In this document: positions 34,915 through 43,842 of the stretch, piece by piece | How positions within the stretch are numbered: position 1 is the stretch's first letter | Layout of the letters: every line of letters starts with the position of its first letter | Assembly: GCA_947476045.1 (NCBI GenBank) | Contig: CANJNZ010000022.1 | Location: forward strand, 1-58,932 | From: Chthoniobacteraceae bacterium | Lineage (GTDB): Bacteria; Verrucomicrobiota; Verrucomicrobiia; Chthoniobacterales; Chthoniobacteraceae | Direction of reading: 5' to 3' | Length of the DNA stretch: 58,932 nt | Notes under the pieces: generated by a model | Told to the model about the DNA's origin: nothing | What the model saw: only the letters and a program-made list of their open reading frames with translations | The model's database searches: none | Made by a program: the position numbers and the translations under genes

Positions 34915-35774
34915 AACCTGCGATATTCATCATAGGCAACCCGCGCTCGGGCACAACCATGTTGAGGCTAATGATAGCATCTCATCACGCTATCGTGGTT
35001 CCTCCCGAATGCGGGTTCGCGATTTGGTGGAACAATAAATACGGCTCTTGGAGCGTCGGCAATGGGCAGCCAGTAGAGTTTATTCGCGATCTTTCCCAAT
35101 CGAAAAAAATAGAGACATGGAATCTTGATTTCCAAGCACTCTTGAATGAAATCCTCGATACTCGGCCTACGGACTACGCAGCTCTCGTCGCACTTGTATA
35201 TAACGCATACGCAAGAAGACAAAAGCCGAATTTCAAACGCTGGGGCGATAAGAATAATTTTCATGTCCGCCATGTCGCGGATATTCATGCGCTATTCCCA
35301 GATGCACTATTCATCCATATCGTGCGCGACGGGCGCGATATCGCGTGTTCCTACCGGCATCTGAACAAGGCCAAGATTGAATCGGCCTATGCTCCTAAAC
35401 TTCCAACCAATATCGACACTATTGCCAACGAATGGAGGAGCAATCTGGAAGCCGTTCGCGCCGACTTCCGTCGCTTACCCGCGGGCCAGTGCTGCGAATT
35501 ACGCTACGAAGACCTTGTCCGCACCCCGGTAAAAACACTTAGCGAATTGTGTGATTTCATGGGTGAGTCGTATGATCCACAGATGCTGGAATATCACCTG
35601 AAAAACCGCCTCGACTCATTGGAGCCTAGTGAGTTTCTACAATGGAAGGCTAAAACGCTCATAGCGCCGGACTCAAGTGCACTGGGCAAATTCCGAACCG
35701 AGTTGACAGCGATAGAAATCAACCGATTTGAAAATATCGCCGGAGAACTTCTAGAGGAATATCGTTATATTTGA
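34911..35774 (+). CDS. Sulfotransferase family protein
   Basis: The 287-residue protein has the PAPS 5'-phosphosulfate loop FIIGNPRSGTTMLRLM at the N-terminus and the 3'-phosphate motif HIVRDGRDIACSYRHLN. C-terminal RYEDLVRTPVKTL and FMGESYDPQML segments are typical of bacterial sulfotransferases. It transfers sulfate from PAPS to a sugar hydroxyl. In this locus that implies a sulfated surface glycan. The start is GTG at 34911, overlapping the methyltransferase stop, and the SIGN-P-R-S-G motif follows only nine codons later. Confidence 0.9.
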   Translation: MKPAIFIIGNPRSGTTMLRLMIASHHAIVVPPECGFAIWWNNKYGSWSVGNGQPVEFIRDLSQSKKIETWNLDFQALLNEILDTRPTDYAALVALVYNAYARRQKPNFKRWGDKNNFHVRHVADIHALFPDALFIHIVRDGRDIACSYRHLNKAKIESAYAPKLPTNIDTIANEWRSNLEAVRADFRRLPAGQCCELRYEDLVRTPVKTLSELCDFMGESYDPQMLEYHLKNRLDSLEPSEFLQWKAKTLIAPDSSALGKFRTELTAIEINRFENIAGELLEEYRYI

Positions 35775-35795
35775 ACAGACACGGAAACCAACCCG

Positions 35796-36998
35796 ATGAA
35801 AAAAAAAATAACCACCAGCGATCTAGCGATTTACGGCGGCACACCAGCCTTCGCTGAGCCGCTGCACGTCGGAAAACCCAACATGGGACAATCCAAAGAT
35901 TTCTTTGCTCGAGTCAATGATATCATGGAGCGCCGCTGGTTTTCAAATAATGGTCGGTATGTTCAGGAATTTGAGAGGGAACTCTGCAAATTTTTAGGAG
36001 TGAAGCATTGCATTCCCATGTGCAACGCCACGGTTGCTTTGGAAATCGCAATCCGAGCACTAGAACTCAAAGGCGAGGTCATTATTCCATCTTTTACGTT
36101 CATTGCCACAGCACATGCACTGCAATGGCAGGAGGTCACACCCGTCTTCTGCGACATCGATCCTGTCACTCACAACCTCGACCCAGTATGCGTCGAAAAA
36201 CTGATCACGCCACGCACTAGCGGCATCATTGGAGTGCATGTGTGGGGACGCCCCTGCGCAGTTGAGACCTTAAGTGAAATAGCAAAGCGACGTGGTTTGA
36301 AACTGATGTTTGACGCAGCGCATGCATTTGCCTGCTCACACAACGGGAAGATGATTGGTAATTTTGGCAATGCCGAGGTCTTCAGTTTTCACGCGACTAA
36401 ATTTTTTAATACGTTTGAAGGCGGAGCCGTAGCAACAAACGACGATGCGCTTGCCGCAAAAATTCGATTGATGAAAAACTTTGGGTTCCAAGGCCTGGAT
36501 AATGTCATTTATATCGGCACGAACGGAAAGATGACGGAGATATCCGCCGCGATGGGCTTGACGAGTCTCGAGAGTAAGAACCAATTCATTTCTGTTAACC
36601 GCGCAAACTATTACACCTACCAACAACACCTCGAAAATATTCCCGGAGTCCGCCTCATTGATTACAATGATAACGAGGAAAACAATTATCACTATATTGT
36701 CCTGCAGTTGAATGATAAAGAGGCTAAAATCAGCCGCGATCAATTATTGGCCATACTCAGCGCAGAAAACGTTCTGGCTCGCAGGTATTTCTTTCCAGGA
36801 TGTCATCGCATGGAGCCTTACCGCTCTTATTTCCCTCATGCAGGTCTATTATTGCCAGAAACGGAGAGTCTGACAACTAGCGTATTAAGCCTTCCCAATG
36901 GAGATACTGTAAGCAAAGAAACAATTAAGAGCATCTGTGAACTTATTCGTTTTTCCATCAACAATAGCGATGAGATTCGAGCGTTCAGACTTAATTGA
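35796..36998 (+). CDS. DegT/DnrJ/EryC1/StrS-family sugar aminotransferase
   Basis: The 400-residue PLP enzyme has ERRWFSNNGRYVQEFEREL, CNATVALEIAIRAL, IIPSFTFIATAHAL, FDAAHAFACSHNG and FSFHATKFFNTFEGGAV, in which the Lys forms the PLP aldimine. Such enzymes aminate keto-sugar nucleotides, giving amino-deoxy sugars. The presence of a keto-sugar pathway elsewhere in the genome is implied. It ends a gene run that starts at wzm; an AT-rich gap with a promoter follows. Confidence 0.92.
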   Translation: MKKKITTSDLAIYGGTPAFAEPLHVGKPNMGQSKDFFARVNDIMERRWFSNNGRYVQEFERELCKFLGVKHCIPMCNATVALEIAIRALELKGEVIIPSFTFIATAHALQWQEVTPVFCDIDPVTHNLDPVCVEKLITPRTSGIIGVHVWGRPCAVETLSEIAKRRGLKLMFDAAHAFACSHNGKMIGNFGNAEVFSFHATKFFNTFEGGAVATNDDALAAKIRLMKNFGFQGLDNVIYIGTNGKMTEISAAMGLTSLESKNQFISVNRANYYTYQQHLENIPGVRLIDYNDNEENNYHYIVLQLNDKEAKISRDQLLAILSAENVLARRYFFPGCHRMEPYRSYFPHAGLLLPETESLTTSVLSLPNGDTVSKETIKSICELIRFSINNSDEIRAFRLN

Positions 36999-37025
36999 AT
37001 CATATATACGCTATTATCAACAGCT

Positions 37026-37054
37026 TTGTTAATGTAGGTTTATATTTTTATAAT
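37026..37054 (+). promoter_or_regulatory. Candidate sigma-70 type promoter for the glycosyltransferase run
   Basis: TTGTTA (37026-37031) and a consensus TATAAT (37049-37054) are 17 bp apart in a 70-bp AT-rich gap. Predicted transcription would begin about 8 bp before the ATG at 37069, giving a very short leader. Confidence 0.5.
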
Positions 37055-37068
37055 ATCACTCAGATAAA

Positions 37069-38088
37069 ATGAAGGTTTCTGTCTCATTAGTCACTTACAA
37101 TCACGCACCCTTTATCAGGCAGGCGATTGAAAGCGCCTTAATGCAACAGACTAATTTCGATTTTGAAATCCTAATCGGTGAAGACGATTCCAATGACGGA
37201 ACTAGGCAAATAGCAATAGAATATGCCGCTAAATATCCAGAAAAGATCCGGCTTTTCCTACACGATCGAAAAGATGTGATATACTTGAAAGGAAAGCCTA
37301 CCGGGCGCCGCAACCTCATCCATAACATACAAAATGCCCGTGGAACTTATATTGCACGACTTGAAGGAGACGACTACTGGACTTCGCCTAATAAATTGCA
37401 GGAACAGGTGGATTTTTTAGACTGTAACCCAGATTACGCAATATGCTCGCATGACGTTTTCATTCTCAAGGCTGATGGAACGAAGGAAACCAGTCATTGG
37501 TTTAAAAAGCGGCTGCCAGATTATGATTTGTGCGATGTGCTTTCTGGTAAATTTTTTCCTCCGACATGTTCAGTGCTTTTCCGGAATCACCTTATTAAGG
37601 ATTTTCCTGAGTGGTTTTATAGAGCAAGCGTAGCTGATTTTCCACTAATAGTGCTGTGCGCGCAATTTGGAAAAATACGGCACCTAGAACAAGTATCCGG
37701 AGTCTACCGATTACACTCAGGAGGCGTATGGTCTCAGGGGCAGTTTGAAAACGATTGGTCCATGCAGCAGAAAATGGAACGAACATTAGGAAGAATTGAA
37801 CTTTACGAAATGCTTGAGCAACATATGCCCACACAATATCGCTCAATCATCAGGATGCAAATATCAAGCCTCAGTCACACCGTCTCTTCACTGGCTTACC
37901 GTCTTGATGATCTAAAATGCGCAAGAAAGTTTTTGATAAAAGGAATCAAAGCATGGCGATCTAATCCAGAAATGCCTTTTATTTGGACGCTGAAATACGT
38001 AGCCATACTGACTTTGCCTACAGGATACAAAATATATAATAGTGCCAAAGAGGCACTTTTTGGCAGTCGCAGTAAATCACGGGATTAA
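37069..38088 (+). CDS. Family 2 glycosyltransferase
   Basis: The 339-residue GT-A enzyme begins VSVSLVTYNHAPFIRQAIESAL, followed by FEILIGEDDSNDGT and the metal-binding LEGDDYWTSPNKL. The last is typical of GT2 enzymes with a D-D-Y-W motif. It transfers a sugar from a nucleotide donor to the growing glycan in the cytoplasm. No membrane segment is evident apart from a hydrophobic C-terminal stretch. The gene is A+T-rich and follows its own promoter candidate. Confidence 0.92.
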   Translation: MKVSVSLVTYNHAPFIRQAIESALMQQTNFDFEILIGEDDSNDGTRQIAIEYAAKYPEKIRLFLHDRKDVIYLKGKPTGRRNLIHNIQNARGTYIARLEGDDYWTSPNKLQEQVDFLDCNPDYAICSHDVFILKADGTKETSHWFKKRLPDYDLCDVLSGKFFPPTCSVLFRNHLIKDFPEWFYRASVADFPLIVLCAQFGKIRHLEQVSGVYRLHSGGVWSQGQFENDWSMQQKMERTLGRIELYEMLEQHMPTQYRSIIRMQISSLSHTVSSLAYRLDDLKCARKFLIKGIKAWRSNPEMPFIWTLKYVAILTLPTGYKIYNSAKEALFGSRSKSRD

Positions 38089-38096
38089 AGCGCCAC

Positions 38097-39050
38097 ATGG
38101 ACATATCTGTAGTTATCTGCTCATACAATCGATGCGACGATTTACTACGAGCGCTTGAAACGTTGTCCAACTCAGTAGTGCCAAAGGAGTGTAAATGGGA
38201 ACTTATTATTGTGGATAATAATTCTCAGGATGACACAAAATCTATCTGTCAAACTTTTCAAGGACGACTGCCGCTACATTATATATTCGAAGCCCAACAA
38301 GGAAAGAGTTGTGCGCTAAACCGTGCTGTTAAAGAGGCATCTGGTGATTTGCTATTATTTACTGATGACGATGTTGATGTTACTGAAGAATGGATTTCTG
38401 AGTATTTTTGGGCCGTAAAACGGAATCCAATGATAATGTATTTTGGTGGCAAAATTCTCTCTTCCTGGCAGGGAAAACCTCCAAAATGGTTTGTTGAAAA
38501 CTCCGATTGGCTTCAAGTAAACCCCAGACTAAATTGGGGCGAAAAGCAATTCACCATTACCAATATGGACAGGAACTTTTTTCTAGGTGCAAATATCGCA
38601 ATACGACGAGCTATTTTTGAAGTGGGCTTACGCTACAACGATAAAATTGGTCCTAAAGGCCAATTTCAAGAGGGTAACGCTCGTCATGGTGCAGAAGAGC
38701 TTGATATACAAAAAATGATATTACTTCACGGACATTGTGGACTCTATCTTCCAACTGCCATTATTTATCATAGAGACCCGATACACCGTATGACAGAAAG
38801 GTATTTACGATATTACTATGCGCAGATGGGGGAAATGGACGCATTCGCAGGTAATGTTGATCGAAGTTCCCATATGTGGTTTGGCGTCCCGCGATATCTT
38901 TTTAGAAAACTCTTGCAGAATATAATGCTTTATTGTGTTACCAGATGGATTTTCCCATCGAAGTTCTGGCTCAACGCTGAAATCAAAGCTGCGGGGGCAT
39001 TCGGCGAGATCCGCGGCTTCCGCCGTCGTTTCAAATCAGCACAACTGTGA
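38097..39050 (+). CDS. Family 2 glycosyltransferase
   Basis: The 317-residue GT2 enzyme begins ISVVICSYNRCDDLLRALETL, then WELIIVDNNSQDDTK and the donor-binding FTDDDVDVTEEW. A later FFLGANIAIRRAIFEVG and GAEELD carry the acceptor-side catalytic acid typical of the family. It starts 8 bp after the previous GT2 gene, in the same unit. Sequence divergence between the two argues for different linkages. Confidence 0.92.
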   Translation: MDISVVICSYNRCDDLLRALETLSNSVVPKECKWELIIVDNNSQDDTKSICQTFQGRLPLHYIFEAQQGKSCALNRAVKEASGDLLLFTDDDVDVTEEWISEYFWAVKRNPMIMYFGGKILSSWQGKPPKWFVENSDWLQVNPRLNWGEKQFTITNMDRNFFLGANIAIRRAIFEVGLRYNDKIGPKGQFQEGNARHGAEELDIQKMILLHGHCGLYLPTAIIYHRDPIHRMTERYLRYYYAQMGEMDAFAGNVDRSSHMWFGVPRYLFRKLLQNIMLYCVTRWIFPSKFWLNAEIKAAGAFGEIRGFRRRFKSAQL

Positions 39051-39088
39051 TTTGAAAGAATTAATCAACCTTTAGCTTTGGATATCTA

Positions 39089-40234
39089 ATGCATATCGCT
39101 TATATATGTGATGAATATCCGCCCTCCCCTCACGGCGGGATTGGAAGTGTTACACGGGAGCTTGCTGAGGGGCTTGCTGCTGTTGGTCATCAGATACTTG
39201 TTATAGGTGTCTCAGTCAAAGAACACGTCGCAGCTAAAGTTGAGGAAAACTTGCGGGGGGTGCGCGTGGTTCGGCTGCCCCGTGCGACGAATTGGTTTCC
39301 GTGGCGCTTCCGCCCTTGGTGGGAACGTATCCGCCTACGCTCTTCCCTTAGAAAGGCGCATCGCGAATCACCTTTCGATCTCGTTGAATGTCCAGACTAC
39401 GACGGGTGGCTTCCATGGGGATCTCTACGCGGCATACCGCTTGTTGTTCGGATTCACGGCACAAATCTACTTTACGACACCGAACTATGCAGACCGGGCC
39501 AATTCGCTGAGCACGCGCGCGAAAGAGCAACGCTAAAACGCGCCAAACACCTCATTGCGGTATCGAACTATGCGGGCCAGCGCACGCTTGAATTACTAGG
39601 CACACCTGAGAGACAATTCGTTGTGCTACACAACGCTGTAGATACCACATTTTTCAAACCCGGGGCTGCTAGTGACCCGAGTTTAATCATCTTTGTTAAT
39701 TCTCTGACCAAACGTAAGGGGCTTGTTGAGCTTTTTGCTGCCCTGCCATTTGTGTTTTCCAAATATACTGACTCTCACATCATCCTTATAGGCGCCGACG
39801 CCAGTGGTGAGAATTTAGCTCAAAATCTATGCGAACAACTATCTACGGAACACCGTAAGCGCGTTACTTTTGCGGGACATCTCTCGCAGGAGGCTGTGCT
39901 TATTCACCTCCAACGTGCCGCTGTCGCCGTTTACCCATCACTTATGGAGACATTTGGCGTCGCACCCGTAGAGGCGATGTCCTGTGCGCGCCCGGTGGTG
40001 TTCAGCAAACTCGGCCCAGGCCGAGAAGTCATAGAAGACGGAGTAAACGGAATACTGTGCGACCCGCGTGATCCAAAAAATATTGCGGACTGCATCATCC
40101 GCGCTCTGGCCAATCCAGCTGCTGCCGAAGAACTCGGCAAGGCTGCGCGTGAGCACGTCCTCAAACAATTCGACAAGCGCGACTGGATTCAGCGCAATAT
40201 TGATTTCTACAACCGCTGTTGCGCTTCCAACTGA
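39089..40234 (+). CDS. Family 4 glycosyltransferase
   Basis: The 381-residue GT-B enzyme begins IAYICDEYPPSPHGGIGSVTRELAEGL-like (GGIGSVTRELAEG). It has the donor-binding C-terminal motif SLMETFGVAPVEAMSCARPV, with the E-x7-E pair. It adds a sugar with retention of configuration. Its stop (TGATG overlap at 40232-40236) is fused to the MBOAT start, so the two are translationally coupled. From here on the composition returns to the GC-rich average. Confidence 0.93.
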   Translation: MHIAYICDEYPPSPHGGIGSVTRELAEGLAAVGHQILVIGVSVKEHVAAKVEENLRGVRVVRLPRATNWFPWRFRPWWERIRLRSSLRKAHRESPFDLVECPDYDGWLPWGSLRGIPLVVRIHGTNLLYDTELCRPGQFAEHARERATLKRAKHLIAVSNYAGQRTLELLGTPERQFVVLHNAVDTTFFKPGAASDPSLIIFVNSLTKRKGLVELFAALPFVFSKYTDSHIILIGADASGENLAQNLCEQLSTEHRKRVTFAGHLSQEAVLIHLQRAAVAVYPSLMETFGVAPVEAMSCARPVVFSKLGPGREVIEDGVNGILCDPRDPKNIADCIIRALANPAAAEELGKAAREHVLKQFDKRDWIQRNIDFYNRCCASN

Positions 40235-41655
40235 TGCTTTTTAACACGATCGAGTTTGCTCTCTTTTTCGCGTTCGTCTGGCTGCTCTACACTCGACTGC
40301 CGTGGCGGGCGCAAAATACCTTCCTCCTTGTCGCGAGCTACGCCTTTTACGCGGCGTGGGACTACCGCTTTTTGGCGCTCATCTTTATATCCACTGCCGT
40401 GGATTTCTATGTCGGCAAAGTGCTCTACCGGACCACCAGTGACCGACGGCGAAAGCACATCCTGTATTGGAGCGTTCTCTTCAATCTCGGTTTCCTCGGC
40501 TTCTTCAAATACTTCAATTTTTTCACCGAAAACCTCCAAACCCTGCTGATGGCCTGGGGCTTTCACCCCAGCATAGACACCCTCCAGATCGTTCTGCCCG
40601 TCGGCATCTCCTTCTACACTTTCCAATCACTCAGCTACACGATTGATATCTACCGCCGCGAAATGGAGCCGACTGGCAGCTTCTTCGATTTCGCGCTGAA
40701 CGTAGCCTTTTTTCCCCATATGGTCGCCGGTCCCATCCAGCGCGCCCATTCGTTGCTCGATCAGATCACGCGCCCGCGCCATGTCACTGCCGACAATATC
40801 ACGGAAGGTGCCACGCTCATCCTCTGGGGACTGGTGAAAAAAATGGTCATCGCCGACAACATGTCGCTGATTGCAGACGCTGTGTTTAATCAGAGTGGCG
40901 GTTTTACAGCAGGCCAAGTTTGGATCGGGATGCTCGCCTTTGCGTTCCAAATCTATGGTGACTTCTCAGGCTACACCGACATCGCTCGCGGCACCGCGAA
41001 GTTGATGGGCTTCAATCTCATGGTGAATTTCAACCTGCCCTATTTTGCAGAGAATCCGCAGGACTTCTGGCGTCGCTGGCACATCAGCCTTTCGACATGG
41101 CTGCGTGACTACCTCTATATTTCTCTCGGCGGCAGTCGCGGCAGCGCAGGTCGCACCTACGTCAATCTCCTGCTCACCATGATCCTTGGCGGGCTCTGGC
41201 ATGGCGCGGCGTGGACGTTTGTGACCTGGGGTTGCTATCACGGCGCGCTACTCGCGATTCACCGCTTCATTCAGCAAAACGTGCCGCGCCGAACAACGCC
41301 ACTTTCCCCCATCAAAGCCAGCGTCTGGAAATGGACACGCATTGCATTCATGTTCGTCCTCACCCTCTACGGCTGGCTCATCTTCCGGGCAAAAAACCTC
41401 GACCAGCTCGGCGCAATGACAAGCGCGCTGCTGACCTTTCACATCGCGCCCAGCACCATTTGGGGCATTGCCAAAGTGCTCGCCTACTGCGCCCCTTTGA
41501 TCGTTGTGCAATTTTTCCAATACAAGCGCCGCGATCTCGACGCCATCCGCTCGGCCCCCGTCCTCGTGCAGTGCGGATTTTACGTGCTTTGCTTTTACCT
41601 CATCGTCCTGCTCGGAGTTTTCAATGCCCAGTCCTTCATCTACTTCCAGTTCTAA
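40234..41655 (+). CDS. MBOAT-family O-acyltransferase (AlgI-type)
   Basis: The 473-residue multi-pass protein has the AlgI/DltB pattern: FFKYFNFF, VLPVGISFYTFQSLSYTIDIYR, FFPHMVAGPIQRA, WRRWHISLSTWLRDYLYI and GGLWHGAAWTFVTWG with the catalytic His. It moves acyl groups across the inner membrane for O-acetylation of exported polysaccharide. It is paired with the overlapping SGNH-like gene. The start at 40234 gives the normal MLFNTIEFALFF beginning. Confidence 0.95.
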   Translation: MLFNTIEFALFFAFVWLLYTRLPWRAQNTFLLVASYAFYAAWDYRFLALIFISTAVDFYVGKVLYRTTSDRRRKHILYWSVLFNLGFLGFFKYFNFFTENLQTLLMAWGFHPSIDTLQIVLPVGISFYTFQSLSYTIDIYRREMEPTGSFFDFALNVAFFPHMVAGPIQRAHSLLDQITRPRHVTADNITEGATLILWGLVKKMVIADNMSLIADAVFNQSGGFTAGQVWIGMLAFAFQIYGDFSGYTDIARGTAKLMGFNLMVNFNLPYFAENPQDFWRRWHISLSTWLRDYLYISLGGSRGSAGRTYVNLLLTMILGGLWHGAAWTFVTWGCYHGALLAIHRFIQQNVPRRTTPLSPIKASVWKWTRIAFMFVLTLYGWLIFRAKNLDQLGAMTSALLTFHIAPSTIWGIAKVLAYCAPLIVVQFFQYKRRDLDAIRSAPVLVQCGFYVLCFYLIVLLGVFNAQSFIYFQF

Positions 41656-42595
41656 AGCCGACCGCGCGCGCCGTGCACTTCTGCTCGCTGCGTCTCTTAT
41701 CGTTCTTTTGGAAACCGCATTTGCTTTCCTACCGGAAAACAAACTTGTGAAAACTTTTCGTGCCGAATCCATGCCAGCACAGGCGCCAGACTGGCAGATT
41801 ATGGGGGACTCCGTTGCGAAAGGCGGCGTTCTTCCATCGCAAGTCATGGCTGGACTGGCGCCAGACGTCTCGGTGCATAACGGGGCCGTCGCCGGGACTG
41901 GACCGGAATTTGCCTACTTCATGCTCAAGCGCCAAATCGCCCTCGGTAAAGCGCCAAAGGCAATCATCTGCGCGCCATCGCCCCACACTTTCAGCAGCCA
42001 GCGAATAGCTTTACTCGTCGGCGGCTACGCTAGATGGGGTGAGATAGCCAATATCGTCGGCCTCGGCGTAAGCACCCCGGAAGTCGCCTATGGCATACTC
42101 TGTAAACTTTCCTACACGCTGCGCTACCGCGAACAGCTCGGCAGTTTACTGCGGGGCCGTCGACTCGATGCGGAGGAACAAGAAACACCTGTCGGCGGAG
42201 AAACACAGACAAAGCACTTCACGGTAGCGACCATCCACCCGATGTATAAAAAAGCGTTCCAAGTCGCCGATTTCAACCGCGCGCTGCTGGAGAAGTTTTT
42301 GGATCTCGCCGGCAGAAATCAAATCCCCGTCTATTGGTTCACCATGCCCGTAATGCCTGCTGTTGCCGAGGGACGCGCACCGCATCATTTTGACGCCGAC
42401 TACACCGCCTTCCTCGCCGACATCAAACAGCGCCACAATGTGCAAATCCTCCAGGGCGATTTCCTCGTTTGGGACGAAGCCAACTTTCACGACATGACCC
42501 ACCTGAATTCCACCGGTGCCGTGCGCCTGAGCAAACTTCTCGGCGAAAAACTCGCTGGACTCAAGTTGAGAGCCCCCGCTGAGGCGCTCAAGTAA
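41624..42595 (+). CDS. SGNH-like periplasmic O-acetyltransferase partner of MBOAT
   Basis: The 323-residue protein has an N-terminal membrane anchor (ALLLAASLIVLLETAFAFL) and an SGNH-like core: WQIMGDSVAKGGVLPS with the nucleophile Ser, HNGAVAGTGPEFAYFML, and a C-terminal FHDMTHLNSTGAVRLS that supplies the Asp/His. AlgJ/PatB-type partners accept acetyl from an MBOAT protein and pass it to the glycan. It overlaps the MBOAT gene by 32 bp in another frame, which indicates tight coupling. Confidence 0.85.
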   Translation: MPSPSSTSSSKADRARRALLLAASLIVLLETAFAFLPENKLVKTFRAESMPAQAPDWQIMGDSVAKGGVLPSQVMAGLAPDVSVHNGAVAGTGPEFAYFMLKRQIALGKAPKAIICAPSPHTFSSQRIALLVGGYARWGEIANIVGLGVSTPEVAYGILCKLSYTLRYREQLGSLLRGRRLDAEEQETPVGGETQTKHFTVATIHPMYKKAFQVADFNRALLEKFLDLAGRNQIPVYWFTMPVMPAVAEGRAPHHFDADYTAFLADIKQRHNVQILQGDFLVWDEANFHDMTHLNSTGAVRLSKLLGEKLAGLKLRAPAEALK

Positions 42596-42665
42596 ACGCG
42601 GCTTCTGCAGCCCAGCCGAAATGCACGGCAACGGCGGAAACCCAGCGGTTTAAGCTCTCGGGAAC

Positions 42666-43838
42666 TTAAAACCCGAAGCTCGACATGCCGGGTTTGATTT
42701 CTTTGAAGCTGCCTTGGTTTTGCGATGCGAGGTCGGCCATGAATTTCTGGCCGCCGTCGGCCAGATAGGCGATAACGTTGATCACTGCGGGGCGTGGGAG
42801 TGCGGCCTGCATCGCCTTCAACTTCGTTAGAATATCGGCACCTCCAAACCCGCCATCCGTAGGGGCACCATCACTGACCACACAGATCGCATCAGGGTTC
42901 ATTTTGAACGCATATTCGAGCGCCGCCATAGTGCGCGTGCCGGCGTGGTTCATACCAGTCACGCTTGTATTCGCCCCTGGGTCAGTCTGGAAGCCAGCCG
43001 CCTCCCTCTCCTTTTTTCGTTTCTCGGCAACGGCATTCAGCGCAGGGCTAAGTTGCTGTATGAAGCGGAATGCCCTTTCTTTCTCAGTGCTGGTGGCGGA
43101 AACAAGAGTCTCCCGATACGGCTTCACTTCACCGGCAAAGCACACCACGCTAAACGTGATACTCGCATCGAGGCTACGAATGACGCGCCCCACTTCTGCT
43201 TCAAGTGCTGCATAAGTTTGAATGCCTTTCACAGCTTGAGTCCGCGCGGGCGGAGCGGGCAGGCCGGGCCTCGCTGCCGTAGGGCGGGCCAAATCCATCA
43301 CCATGCTGTCTGAAACATCGACAAGCAGCACGATGCTCTTGGCGCGGGTGCGTAGCCCAAAGAAATTGATGCCACTACCGCCGCCATTACCGCCGCCGCC
43401 GGAGGTGCCGGTGACGCCCGAAGAGGTGCCGCTTCCGCCCATGCCGATGGCACGATTGGCAAAAACATCGGTCGTTGCGCTGGGCATTTCCGGCATTTCT
43501 GGCAGGGCGACTTTTGCAAAAGCGGAGTTCGTCGTGACACGTTTGGCCTGCTCCGGCGCGCTCATGGTGCTCTGTTTGCGACCGAGTGATACTTTGTGCT
43601 CGGCACCCTGCTTTGCAGCATCGGGCCCGGCTCCGGGTGCCATGAATTTTTTACGCGGCTGCTGGTTGCTCGATATGATCCAAATCGTGGCGATGATGCC
43701 GAATACGATGTGAACGCCAACGGCTGCGAAGAGCCATTTGCGAAGGACGATTTTGTCCCACAGTGTGGGCCGTTTCTCTCCCGGCTCCAGTGGCGCTTCG
43801 GGTTCTTTGACTACTTTGGGTTTAGCAGTTTTGGCCAT
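42666..43838 (-). CDS. Membrane-anchored von Willebrand factor A domain protein
   Basis: The 390-residue protein has a short cytoplasmic, Pro/Lys-rich tail, one transmembrane helix (KWLFAAVGVHIVFGIIATIWII) and a Ser/Gly linker (GMGGSGTSSGVTGTSGGGG). A VWA domain follows with MIDAS LLVDVSDSMVMD (DxSxS) and later AICVVSDGAPTDGG. It would act in the periplasm as a metal-dependent adhesion or scaffold domain. It is the last gene of a unit with two TPR-containing genes; spacing is 4 bp. Confidence 0.85.
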   Translation of the reverse strand: MAKTAKPKVVKEPEAPLEPGEKRPTLWDKIVLRKWLFAAVGVHIVFGIIATIWIISSNQQPRKKFMAPGAGPDAAKQGAEHKVSLGRKQSTMSAPEQAKRVTTNSAFAKVALPEMPEMPSATTDVFANRAIGMGGSGTSSGVTGTSGGGGNGGGSGINFFGLRTRAKSIVLLVDVSDSMVMDLARPTAARPGLPAPPARTQAVKGIQTYAALEAEVGRVIRSLDASITFSVVCFAGEVKPYRETLVSATSTEKERAFRFIQQLSPALNAVAEKRKKEREAAGFQTDPGANTSVTGMNHAGTRTMAALEYAFKMNPDAICVVSDGAPTDGGFGGADILTKLKAMQAALPRPAVINVIAYLADGGQKFMADLASQNQGSFKEIKPGMSSFGF

Positions 43839-43842
43839 GGGA

